Shown: positions 25,320 through 36,603 of the stretch, in pieces
Position numbering within the stretch: the first letter of the stretch is position 1
How the letters are laid out: each line of letters opens with the position of its first letter
NCBI RefSeq assembly: GCF_021155765.1
Contig: NC_060105.1
Coordinates: 7,047,001 to 7,111,000 of the forward strand
Direction of reading: 5' to 3'
Length of the DNA: 64,000 nt
Source of the DNA: Diprion similis
Lineage: Eukaryota > Arthropoda > Insecta > Hymenoptera > Diprionidae
Made by a program: the position numbers and the translations under genes
Notes under the pieces: model-generated
What the model was told of the DNA's origin: nothing
Database searches by the model: none
What the model saw: the letters and a program-made list of their open reading frames with translations, nothing else

Positions 25320-27410
25320 TCATTCGCGGCGAAATTCATCCGTCAAAGTTACTAAAGGGGTGAAAAAGTTGCTTACTTTTTCGGAAAACTGAAAAATCGA
25401 GTTTGTGAGATATTGTTATTTTATTTATTTATTTTATTTGTTTATTTTTCATTCTGTTTTACAAATAGTTTATCGTGCTGTGTATAATATAATATATTCA
25501 GTAACAAGGTGAAAAAAGAGAACACACGTTGTATTTATTGTAAGAACAGGGGAAAGACGAGTTTCCAACGTCACTGACCTATGTAGGTAATAATAACATA
25601 CGCACGCATGTTTCTTGTTGTTGTTGTTGTTTTTTTTTTTTTTTTTTCTCACTGATCGATACTCGATATAGTTGTTAGTAGATTCTGTGGTGAATGTTGT
25701 TTCATCAACTATACTCGTAGCTATACGACTCGGTGTTGTTTGCTGTTTCGAAAGCTAATTACATCGGGATGGGAAAATTGACGTCCTTTAATCCCTTTTC
25801 ATCCCTTGGTATACTCGTGTTGCGATGGGTCGAGGTGTGATTATTACAATGACGCATTGCTCGCGTCAGATTTGATTAAATTCTTTTACCTTGAATAAGA
25901 GAAGAAGAAGAAGAAGAAGAAAAAAATACTTTCATTTTACAGGTTGAATCATTTTTCACAATCTAACTCTCTTTCACTCTCCTACTCTGCTGCTCTCTCT
26001 CTCTCTCTCTGATACACGAGAGTTTTTCTGCTGTGGTGAACAGTGTAATTATTTGTTTCATTTTCTCGAAACAAACACTCTAACCCCCGAGGGAAACAAC
26101 CCGCGGCTATAATTTCGTATTGTTTAGAAGGGTTCTTCGGCCCTTTGGGAGTTTTCCATCCGTGCAATAATTTTCGTTCTACGCAACTAGCTCGTGTAGG
26201 TACGCGACAAAAAACGGATTCGGTATTACCGAATATGTACAGTGGCCGATGCATCAATCAATTGAAGACAGCTGCTACAGAGATCCGCGATTCGAGTTAC
26301 CGTATGGACGAGAAGGATAAAAATTTTACGACACAGATGCCCGACCGAATATGCAAAAATTAACATTCTCATTCGTACATACGTCAATCGAATTATGCAC
26401 TCGGAAATATTCGCGTGATATTGAAATAATAAAAATAACCAATTTTTGCGATTCGGCTAAATCACTGAAATTCGATACCCTAAAAATTTCAGACTTTTCG
26501 TCCAAATAAATTTCAGAATCGATTGCATAATTGGTAAAAAAAAAAAAAAAAGTGGCTATTCGCCTTGCTCCTAGATTTTGGCTGATTCGTATTTCCTAAT
26601 TCTACTCTTTTTCTGGCCCTGCGGAAAGCTGAGCGTCGAGATTAGTCTTACAAATCGAGTTTACGCTAACCATGAGCGATTTGAATTCTGGTCAGGCGGG
26701 AAGGAGTAGAGGGGGAGGGGGGGGCCTCAGAAGGGTACGAAATATCGTTCAATGTTTCCAGTGTTACTCGAACCGATCTCGGCGCGAGTACCCAGCGGCG
26801 GATGTATAAGTTTGGCTAGAATTTCTAGACATCGATTTGTCTCTCGCCACCCGCGTTAAATGAGTCGATTTTTTTTTTCATCCACCTCGTTTAATGTAAG
26901 GCAAAAAATGAAGTTGTGAATTGCACAGTGAAGACAGGTGTATAAATTTCACCGAATAATTTTCAGACGCGGTATAATCTACGAGTAAAATATATACATT
27001 CGTATATTATCGAGTGTTAAGGATTGACTTTTCTGTTAAACATAATAAAAGAAACGGTCGAAAAGTTGTTGAAATCAGTTGGGAAACAACAAGGCAGCTA
27101 ATTTCGTTAATTTATTCTGATAAAACGACAACTAAACTAATTGTGTGTGTGTAAATCTTTGCTGGAGCTTGAAGAGAAATGTAACCTGCGCGAGGAAGGA
27201 AGAACTGCTCCTGCAACTGCATCTGATCGGTAAGTCTTACTGTGCAAGTTTAAAAAAAAAAAAAAAGAAGCTTCTTCTCAATAACGTAGAATCTAAGTTA
27301 TATCGCGTATATACGACGAAGATAGCAGAAGCAGAGTTCAGGTTTTATTGACTCGTTGAAAAGATCCGTTCAAAATTTCCTCTCTCTCATCCTCTCCTTC
27401 CCTCTATTTT

Positions 27411-27444
<34 letters not shown>

Positions 27445-29290
27445 GCCTTGTTCATGGAGCTATACTTACTTTCCCGAATGAATTTGCGGCAAATTTCTAG
27501 GTTTAACCTACGCGTCAAGCGCGGAGAGCTTAAAACTGTAAGTCGTAAATTACGTTGAAACTATTTTCTGAGAAACCAGAAGGCGAGGATCAGGTCTTTC
27601 GATTTGTTTATCATAACGCAATGGTTGGTTAGAAATTTTCCAAGCTCAGATACTCTATAATTTGCATCTTTGACCAGATAGCAACACACCCTTAGGGTTA
27701 ATTTTCTAAGTTCAAGCTGCCACCACGTTTCGTATTTAATCGATTTTGATTTCGAAAGACGGTAGATCAATTCGAGAAACAAATCATATCGCTGTCCACA
27801 CAACGAAATTGACGTTGTAAACAAATCAAACTTTGCGTTGTCAAAGACGAGGTGAAATTTTCAATAACTTCAACTCAAACATTCGCAACAAGTAGATATC
27901 GCTGTGCAGGTTCGCGAGTTTGAAACCGCGGTTTTATACCCATAATACCTCAGTTTTACGGTTATATCGGCTCGATGCATGCAACAGTTTTACGCGAGGT
28001 GTGGGAAGATGACGATATGTGCTCTTTACACGGTCGGAGAGAAACATCGTGTCTATCCGCAAGAGAGTTTCACCCTCGTTGCGTCGCTAGGAAATTCGCT
28101 GCGGTATTTGTCCCCTTCAAATATCGTCGGCGTAATATAATATAATCACGCAGTGGAAGGTGTGCGGATGTAATCAGACCGGCTCGCTCACATCGCCGCG
28201 CAGAAGGCTGACAGAAGCCAGGCTTCACTACTGATGTCCGACATTCTGTCGGAGTATTTTCTTTCTTTTTTTTTTTTTGTTCCTTTTTTGTTTCTTTTTT
28301 TTTTTTGTTTGTTTTTTTGTTGTGTGTTTTTTTTCCACCACCTCTTCGACATACGTAACCGTGCGTCGGTTATTAAAGCGAATCGTGAAAGCGGGATTCA
28401 AAACGGCAACGCTGAGTCTGTGGACAGTTTTTTTTTTCTTTAAATCTGTTTTCCGTTTGTTTGATTATGTTTTTTATTATTTATTTTTTTTTTTTATTCG
28501 TTGTGTTCCGACGCTCGTGTCTACCCGATTTTTAGTTTTTTTCCTCCCTGCGTGTTTCGAGTTCACTGTTAGAACTCGTGAAAATTTGATTGAAGCTTTT
28601 ACAGTTTTCATTTGAAATAACGAGCAATCAGTTTTGCCGGTAAGCCTCTTAATATAGAGATTATCCGGTGTTACGATTTTTCGAGGATATAACAGGCGCG
28701 GATCAATTTCAGATTAAAAATGAACCGAAAACATGAACGTATCTCAAATTTTATACGCGTGAATTTTTATCACGTTTCCCGATGTTTTTTCAAATAAATG
28801 ACAACCAACTAAAAGAATTTTGTTGAAAGACTCGAACGTTAATAATCAGACATCATGAAATGCGGGAATATTTTTTTTTTTTTGTTTTTTTTTTGTTTCA
28901 TTTCACATTCGCTAATTTCTTTCCCCGACGTGTTTGTTTTTCATGGTACGGCAATTCTGCGGTCATGAAAAAAAAAAAGAAAACGAGTAAAAGGTGCGAC
29001 GCGCTTTGTGTCCCTCTGAGTATAAACGTCAAATTCACGAGTGTCTGTGCATGAATGCGTAAATAGAAAAATATACCCAGAAATGTTGGACAGGTGTATA
29101 AAATTTACGTCGCGTGGGTTGAAAGGAACGATATAAACGAAAAAGCAGAACGAGCAGAAAAAAAAAACAATAGAGAAGTAATTTGACGAACGTATATTAA
29201 AATTGAAAATTTAATATTATACCTTCGGCAACAAAACACTGTGAAAAAGTTATTCAGCACGTGACAACGTATCTCATCATATAGGTATTA
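25320..29290. other. Non-coding stretch, T-rich and repeat-rich
   Basis: No supported gene. It includes CT runs (about 25993-26011 and 27411-27435), several long T tracts at 28265-28500, and a donor-like sequence (ATCG|GTAAGT) at about 27230 with no convincing exon before it. Confidence 0.4.
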
Positions 29291-29299
29291 TATGTATAT

Positions 29300-29872
29300 T
29301 AGGGTGGCGGATGTGAAAAAAAAAAGTTCATGCTCCAACTTGAAAAATCTGGAGTTCACCTTGAAGAAAAAGATCCTGAAAGTTTCAATGCTCTATCTCA
29401 CTATTAAGGGGTACCTACCGGCAGATAATTTTATTGAATTTTTGTTTTTGTTTAATCGTTTTCCTCATAAAATAAGATATCATTTTTTCTCGCACCCCGA
29501 TGTTTTTTTAATTTTATAACAAAACAAAAAAAAAACAAACGGTAAACACATAAATCTGGGATGAAAAGTACTTTTTTACTCAAACATTTTCAATTTTTCA
29601 TGACGAAATAAACGACATACCGTATATAAAAAATATAGCCTAGATATTAGTAAATAAAAAATTTCAAGGCAGGCTAGAATAAAAATTGAACAATTCAAAA
29701 TGGTAACAAAAAAAAAACAAATAAATAAATCAATCAAAAAATTATCTTAAAAAACTGTCGGCACCCCGATAATAGCCAGACAGAGCATTGAAACTTTCAG
29801 GATCTTTTTTTTTCAAGGTTAATTAAAGATTCTTCAAGTTGGAATATAAACTTTTTTTTAACCCCCACCCTA
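29300..29872. mobile_element. hAT-like non-autonomous element (MITE) with terminal inverted repeats of about 100 bases
   Basis: The element starts TAGGGTGG and ends CCACCCTA. The terminal inverted repeats extend about 100 bases with moderate divergence; AAAGATCCTGAAAGTTTCAA is shared by both arms (left arm about 29369-29388). It is flanked by ATGTATAT (29292-29299) and ATGTAAAT (29873-29880), an 8-base pair with one mismatch. That fits the 8-bp target duplication of hAT elements. The interior is A/T-rich with no transposase frame. A Tc1/mariner origin with TA duplication is the alternative. Confidence 0.65.
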
Positions 29873-29998
29873 ATGTAAATATATAATTTTTGGGGAAAAG
29901 ATTTTTGCGCCGTTCAACACTTCGCGACATCTCAAGGATGTGCGTCTCGTTAACGTGATTACGTTGCTGTTCGCAAATCGGGGATCACGAACTACTAC

Positions 29999-30181
29999 TT
30001 AGGAACAGAGTTCCTCCATCTCCCCTTCGACTAGGCGATCATTTTTCGAGTCTCCCCCAGTTTCGCACGACGCTGACGTGCCGATGATGCAGTCGCTCGT
30101 TTCGCTGTAAAACGAGTCTGCAGACTTGATGACGAGGAGCTTCTCAGGCTCTCCGTGAGAATAATTAATACTCTCATTCCT
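29999..30181 (-). CDS. Candidate terminal exon of an unidentified minus-strand gene
   Basis: A pyrimidine-rich acceptor (TTTCTCTCAG) precedes a 60-codon open stretch ending in TAA. It begins RNESINYSHGEPEKLL and ends EGEMEELCS. Its composition is acidic and serine-rich like a cytoplasmic tail, and codon usage looks more ordered than in the neighbouring AT-rich DNA. I do not recognise it. No certain upstream exon is known, although a candidate at 35837-36003 ends in the matching phase 0. It could be a chance frame in a GC-richer patch. Confidence 0.3.
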   Translation of the reverse strand, partial: RNESINYSHGEPEKLLVIKSADSFYSETSDCIIGTSASCETGGDSKNDRLVEGEMEELCS

Positions 30182-31463
30182 CTGAGAGAAATTCGGATAG
30201 CCCTTTTGGAGTTTCAAACAGAGTCTATTTGCAGAGTCTTGAACGCATGCGGCGTATCACCCTGTACGTACCTTCACCCTTTGTGAAGAAGGGTCAAGGC
30301 TCGACGAGGGTTCCTTATAACCCAGCTTTGCGCATGAATTTGTTATACCTACCGCGTTTCCGTCGTGAAAAGCGAGAACCTTCGTTATACTCTGTAAGAA
30401 TTAACAAAAATATTCTATTTTCGATTAAATCGATTATTTTTTCACGGTTAATCGAGTATAATCGATTACTTTTCGAACTCGATTGATCGGTTTTTATTTT
30501 TAACACCCATAAACGATGTAATACGATGTCAATTCACGTGATTAATGTATAAATTATTATCATTGTTTTGCACTCGCTAAGTACCTATTTGATATAATAA
30601 GTGAAAGATAAATGAATATTTTTACCTAAAATTGAGAAATATTTTTGATAAGCTTTTCCACCATCAAGACTACGTAGTAATAATTACAAAATCCTGGTTT
30701 CAAATGCACCATTTCAAAACAAAAAAAATATATGATAGATTATTCTTTACCGATTTAATCGAATCACGTTCGATTATTATTGCGGCCTTGATTAATCGAT
30801 GCTACAATTATTTTCATCTTACAATTAGCAGTCGTCGCTAATTTACAGAAGTGAGTTAATTAAATCGCATTGATCGAATGAGCGGATCTAGGAAACCGAA
30901 TAATTCGTAAAACTGTATAAAAAAAATTGCGGTTCGAGTTGAAGGAAAAGATGGTATTTTTCATTCGAATGAAAGATCCGAGGAAGACTGCAACGAAGTA
31001 TGCAATAGACGCATGGAGACCGGAAAGAGGTGTTGCTTACGAGTTTGCTCGAGTGTAGAATCTTGAAAGGAACTTTGAAGCTCGAAATAAACTCTTCGCG
31101 AACGCGTATGGCAAACCCGCAGCGCTACACACACCCACATCCATATCTATACGCACGTTACAACCGGTTCTCTCTCCTCGTCTTCTCTATTTTTCATAGC
31201 TGAATATGCTGTGCAGCAGCTTACGGGATAAATTCCTCTGGGAATAACGCTATTCCCTTTGTGCGAGAATACACTGCTGCATTTCATCCCGTGGATAAAT
31301 TCCCGACGGGGAAACGGAATTCTCTCACGTTTTTACCCGAACGCAGAATTGTCGGAATTGTTGAACTGAAATTAAGATTTTACAGAACTTGGAGGAAATA
31401 ATATAACGCCAAACAGAACGGGCAGATTGAGGTTTGAAAAATTTAATCACCTTCAGGATTCAG

Positions 31464-31978
31464 TTAACCCTTACGCTGCACAACGGGGTCGAAATGACCC
31501 CACGCTATGTTCACCGTAAATTCCATATGAAAAATATACAAAATAATCTGATTTTATCCAAGATAAATAACGAAATATCGTAAAAACCGTTCATTTATTC
31601 TTATTTCCAAAAACTCAATCTCATTCACTCTAATAAATATATTTTTTCATCTCGCAGTGTCTAAATATTTTTTAGCTCAAAATATTGAATGTGCAGTGAG
31701 TTATGGTTTTTTTTTTTTTTTTATTAAAATGATCCATTTTCCGTAATTATTTATTGTTTTGAAAATTATTTATGTTTTTTTTTTTTCTGCACTGAAAATT
31801 TCATTTTGCCGAGGACAACTCATTTGCTTTGATATATTATAGTTAAAAAGTATCCCAACATTTTTTCAAACTAATTGAATCGATATCACCGTTTCTATGC
31901 AATGATATTTGATGTGGGGTCTGAAGTGACCCCGGTGCAACACCAGCGTTATACACAGATGTGCAGCGTATGGTTTAA
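31464..31978. mobile_element. piggyBac-like MITE flanked by TTAA
   Basis: TTAA lies at both ends (31464-31467 and 31975-31978). Terminal inverted repeats read CCCTTACGCTGCACA at the left and CCATACGCTGCACA on the opposite strand at the right. Just inside each end is a palindromic motif, GGGGTCGAAATGACCCC at left and a GGGGTC...GTGACCCC version at right. TTAA duplication with a short CCC-starting terminal repeat is diagnostic of the piggyBac superfamily. The roughly 507-base interior is A/T-rich without a transposase frame, so it is non-autonomous. Confidence 0.8.
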
Positions 31979-33339
31979 TATCTTTTGCGAGATTAGATAA
32001 CTAAATTGAATCGTTTAATGCTGAAATTATATTGTTATGCCAAACTTTTATGTAAATTAAAGCTGATTTCGTTCGTTAGCAGCTTTATTGTGAAAATGAT
32101 TCTGAAATGCTTTTTTCACAGTGTTAATGCGTCACGTTACAACGGATAAGTTTATTCATAACAAGCTATAGCGATAATTGAGCAGCTTCAGAGAACACTC
32201 ATCTCAGAAAAATTGTAGGGAATTGGTTAACGAACAGAATAAGTTCTTTTTCATGAAAATTGGAGAAACGATGATGTTTCTTTGGCATAAAATGAGAAAG
32301 AAAAGAACGAAAAGAAAATAATCTGTCGAGCTTTTTCACCTAAAAATTCAAAATTTAATATAGTTCATCTTTTTCCTATTCGATACCCTTTTGCCGAGTC
32401 TGTACTTCAATCTATCCTTAATTGAGAGTGAAGATCAATTCACCGGAGCTTTCGCTGCACCGTTGATATCAATCGGACGCCTCAAATCACGAGGGTGGAA
32501 AAGTGGCTGCACTTTTATCCGGTGCCCGAGAGTTAACTCGGCGTCGACGTTGACGGGGCGGAAAAGATCGGAGGATGCAGGAGCTCGTTCCTTGCGGAAG
32601 GATATAGAGTAGATGGGCTGTCGATCGAGATTCCCATTAGCGCAGGGTTTGCCCCTCCATTCAGTATCAGTCCCACTTGAACCAACCTCTGAAATACAAT
32701 CCCGCGGACCGATTACCCAGCTGTGATTCAAGGGCCATTTTAAACCTCAAACCCGACCATCTAACCGGCCCTAATTGGATTAATACTCGAGTTGAACCTC
32801 GCGATGAGGGTGAAGGACGAAGTCAGGGGGTTGAAGAGTCGAGGACGAAGAAAAGAGGAGAAAGAATTGCTGGAAATGAGCTCGCGTGGCTTTTGTCCTG
32901 AAGATTATCGTGGGAGTTTTTCACATCCATTCACGACGTCACCCTCACAATAACTAGCGACAAGTCCTTCGCCTTTTCGAGGCGTCGCTAAAAAATTTCA
33001 TCCCCCATATAATCGCGTCGAAGCGTGAAGGCGAAGCTCGGCACGTATCCCTCGCTCCGTGTCACCTGCTGAATTCCAAGAGCCTACTTGACTCTTCCGC
33101 CATCCAAAAATGGGTAGTTCAATGCGAAAATACGTCCTCAAGATATTTTCACGCCCCTAATTTTCGAGTTACATGAAATACAATCAGATTTTGCATTCAC
33201 CGATTGCTACTGGACTAAGATTTGTGTATCCAATTTCGATTTTTTCAAACTCTCTAAGCTATAAGTACAATTTTGACTGTATCTAAAATATCGACAATGT
33301 TTTTTGTTTTTTTTTCAAAATTCAAATCAAACATGTTGT

Positions 33340-33775
33340 TTGAATTGATGAAAAAAATATGATGTCCAAATTTCAGCTCTTAATATTAATATTTATGAGA
33401 TTCCTCATCACGATTTTCTGTTTCCCACTTAAATGACGTGGAATACTTTTTTTTTGGGGGGGGGGGGGGGGGGGATTGAACGCTCTGTAAAATAAGGTCT
33501 CTTATCATTTTATGATAAATCTACTCTTTCAAAAGTTATTTAAGGTCAAAGGTTAAAGGTCAACTAAGGATCTCAAATAACTTTTGAAAGAGTAGATTTA
33601 TCATAAAATGATAAGAGACCTTATTTTACAAAGCGTTCAATTTCCCCCCCAAAAAAAAAAAATGTTCTCACGTCATTTAAGTCAGAAATATGAAATCGCG
33701 ATGAGGCACCTCTAAGAAATAATAATAAGAGTTGTAACTTGGACAGTATATTTTTTTCGTCACTTTGAAAAATAT
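33340..33775. repeat. Large foldback (hairpin) element
   Basis: The inner arms 33475-33541 and 33575-33641 are reverse complements over 67 bases with one mismatch and a loop of 33 bases. Outside them the arms continue (about 33340-33474 against 33642-33775) with clearly lower identity. They include a G run of 19 on the left facing only seven C on the right. There is no coding frame. The structure fits a foldback transposable element or a hairpin-RNA source. No target-site duplication could be fixed. Confidence 0.8.
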
Positions 33776-34325
33776 TTTTAATAAAAAAGTGAGCAAACTG
33801 CAGAGGCGAAAAACTTGTCAACTTCTATCAATCAGGTACAGACTCGTCTTTTGTCCTGTTCGCGATGAAGAGGAAAGGGAAAAATTGAAAGTCTGCAGGA
33901 CGATGTCATTGAAAGGGAGAAGCTGCGTCCCCGCGTCTTTATGGGAGAACCCACTTTACTTTCTTTCGCTAACTTAGTCCGCACTTTCTTATGCGCCTGC
34001 CTGTCCATCCGTCCATCCGTGAGCTTCAAGTAACAACTTTTCCCTGCAAGCACCGAGATTGAAACAGAGATAATATTTCTCGGCCTCAATTTCCTCCGGA
34101 TAATCGTTTGTCGATTCGTTTCAAATCCATCTCGCGCTATTTATCTGCCGAATAATTCCTAACTTTGCGGCAGGAGATACCGACTTCAACCTACCATCTG
34201 GACCCCGTACGATGTAGCCTTGGCCCTAATCCCAAAGCCCTCGAGCAATGGCACGTCCTTACGTCTATATAATGCAAGCCGGCGACGAGGCATGACGAGA
34301 ATCGAAAATTTCTTACTCGAATAAG

Positions 34326-34358
<33 letters not shown>

Positions 34359-35836
34359 CGACAATCTCCGATGAAGGGATATCGTTTGAATTTTCAAAAC
34401 ACTGCGGAGCGCTGCATTAATCAAGATTCCTACTCTAACTTCTTGATCAAATAGATAGTGAAGTCTCATCCCAGCGGAATACCTGTGAGATATGACCTTA
34501 GAGCATAATCGAATGAAGCCTGAATTCTATATCTTGTCTTTCTTTCTTCCATGGACAGGATATACCGAAGTAAATTAGACCGAATTTATTACCTCTGCTT
34601 AATTTTCTCGCCCTTAATTCTTCTCGGCATGTCTTCGCCATGTCTTCGTCAGATTATTTCACTCCCCATTGATTATTGTTATTGTTATTATCGAAAGTAT
34701 ACGTGTAGTTTTCTTTTAGTTACCATGGCCGGCCGAAATACCGGAGATTTCGGAAGGGGTTATATAGAGAAATCCGCCAACCCCTTTGACCGGAGGATTA
34801 CATTCCCAAGTATCGCTTGTCGGTGTCCAATTAACGGGAAACACCGTTGTTCCTCTCCAAACCACCCCGCAACACTGCTTCTGAATGTTCGGTATTTAAG
34901 GGGATGTAGGGAGACGTGATTCGGAGTCAAACCTTGCGGAAATTAGGTGTATCGTCGATAAGCCTCGGGGATGAAAAAGTTTTAATTAAAAATCCGATTC
35001 CTTTTTTGTGTGTTTACATTTTTCTAACCATTACACTTTTTTACCTGGTTATCCTGGGAATCAGGCTGAATCACATCTTTTCCTTGCTTTGTTTAAACAG
35101 CGAATATATCTTCGTGGATGTTGCGTACCAAAACGAAATTGAAGGAATTGTGGGAATCGGGTAGAAATCTTGGGTTAAGATTTAGGAAAAGAACAAAATT
35201 CGATTGAAACTATGCAATAAAAATTTATTTGTTTCAATGCAAATGACACAAGTTAAGATATCAACAATTCTGGAAAATGTTAAATAAATAATTATAACCC
35301 TTAAAATGATTAAACTCTGGTGTTTTTTTCTCGGACTCATTTCACCCAAGACGCGATTTTTTATGAACATACATTTTCCAAACGATCTCTGGAAATACGG
35401 TGAATAATACAATTCTAAAATCTTGAGAGTCCGGTGAAGAACACCAGAGTTTGTTAATTTGAAACTTTTGAAAGATTCCGAGCCTAAAACCCTTCCGCAG
35501 ATCGTAGCTATCGTAATTTGCATCATCGAAGTTTGCTCAAATTGACTTCTCCTGCATAGCAGAGACGTTGTTTCATCCACGTTCGTTACTGACGCAGATT
35601 TTTTAAAACAGTTTCTTTTTCACCTCAGTTTAGATTAAAACTTCGTACCGATTTGTACTCAACACTAGAAGCACAAAACAATCCGCCCTGTCGACTTGCT
35701 TATATCGGTAAGATCGGTCTTCTCCTCGTCAAATTTTCCTTCCATATTAAACTAACGATGCAGAGCCGAGCTGTGCGTGCATGAATACATAAACATGTTT
35801 CAAGCAAGCCCAGCTCTCTGTATATGCGGAAAATAC

Positions 35837-36003
35837 CCTTAACGCTAAGTGGGTCGGAGTAACAATTTCGGCAGCGGAGGCTGGGTGAGAGCTTTGCAAG
35901 GTGTGTTCAAGGTGGGCGGGCGTAGGCACGCCATGGGAGTAAGAACCGGATTCGCAATATTCCATGAAACACGCGTTTCGACACACATCGGAACCGTAAA
36001 CTC
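35837..36003 (-). CDS. Candidate internal exon of an unidentified minus-strand gene
   Basis: The acceptor TTACATTTGCAG precedes 55 open codons beginning VYGSDVCRNACFMEYCESGS. The stretch ends at a possible donor (AAGG|GTATTT). It carries three cysteines near the start and a proline/histidine-rich remainder. Phase is 1 at entry and 0 at exit, which would match the candidate terminal exon at 29999-30181. I do not recognise the peptide; it may be chance. Confidence 0.25.
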
Positions 36004-36603
36004 CTGCAAATGTAATTGAAGAATAATTTCGATTTCAATTACTTTCATCTTTTGTAGTAGCGCAAATTGCTTTATAGATTTTTCCTCGGGCTCGGGAAAA
36101 AGGTCAAATACCTATATCTACTGGTCAATATCATGCTCTTCCCTATTCCATAATTAGCACTCTATTCTCCCTACGTAGGTATTATCTGACCTCCTAACAA
36201 TTTATGATTTAGTTTAAAAAAAATTTCTGCAGTTGTCCCAACTCTGAAACAGTACCTGAAATTTTCAGATTTTTTATTCAACTGCTCAAGTACTTACAGA
36301 CATTTAGAGTAATTTTGAAAAGGACCTGTTTTGAAAGTTGTAAAAAAATTCTCAGAAACTGTATCTTCTATTCCAAACGCTTCAAGACCGGACCCATGAT
36401 GGTCCGATTTTTCCTCCTTTTTTTTCATTTTTTTCTCGTCTAAAACATTTTTTGACCGATCTGAAAATTACTGAAAAGTTTTCAACACTATTATTTGTCT
36501 ATACCATTGTGTAGCAATTTTTGTCTAATTTGTCTATTGTTCTTTGGAAACCACTCGCAATATTTCTAAATGATTAAACAGTTGAATAAAAAATTGAAAA
36601 AAT

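Noticed and set aside
24706..25323. Minus-strand frame of 205 codons and plus-strand frame of 142 codons
   Set aside because: The peptides are proline/arginine/serine low complexity, produced by the GC-rich island and GA repeats; both strands are equally open.
27130..27231. Exon-like stretch ending at ATCG|GTAAGT
   Set aside because: No acceptor precedes it and the frame is closed upstream; the donor match alone is not enough.
28234..28615. Hydrophobic open frames resembling membrane proteins
   Set aside because: They come from long T tracts (poly-Phe/Leu) with no start context or conservation.
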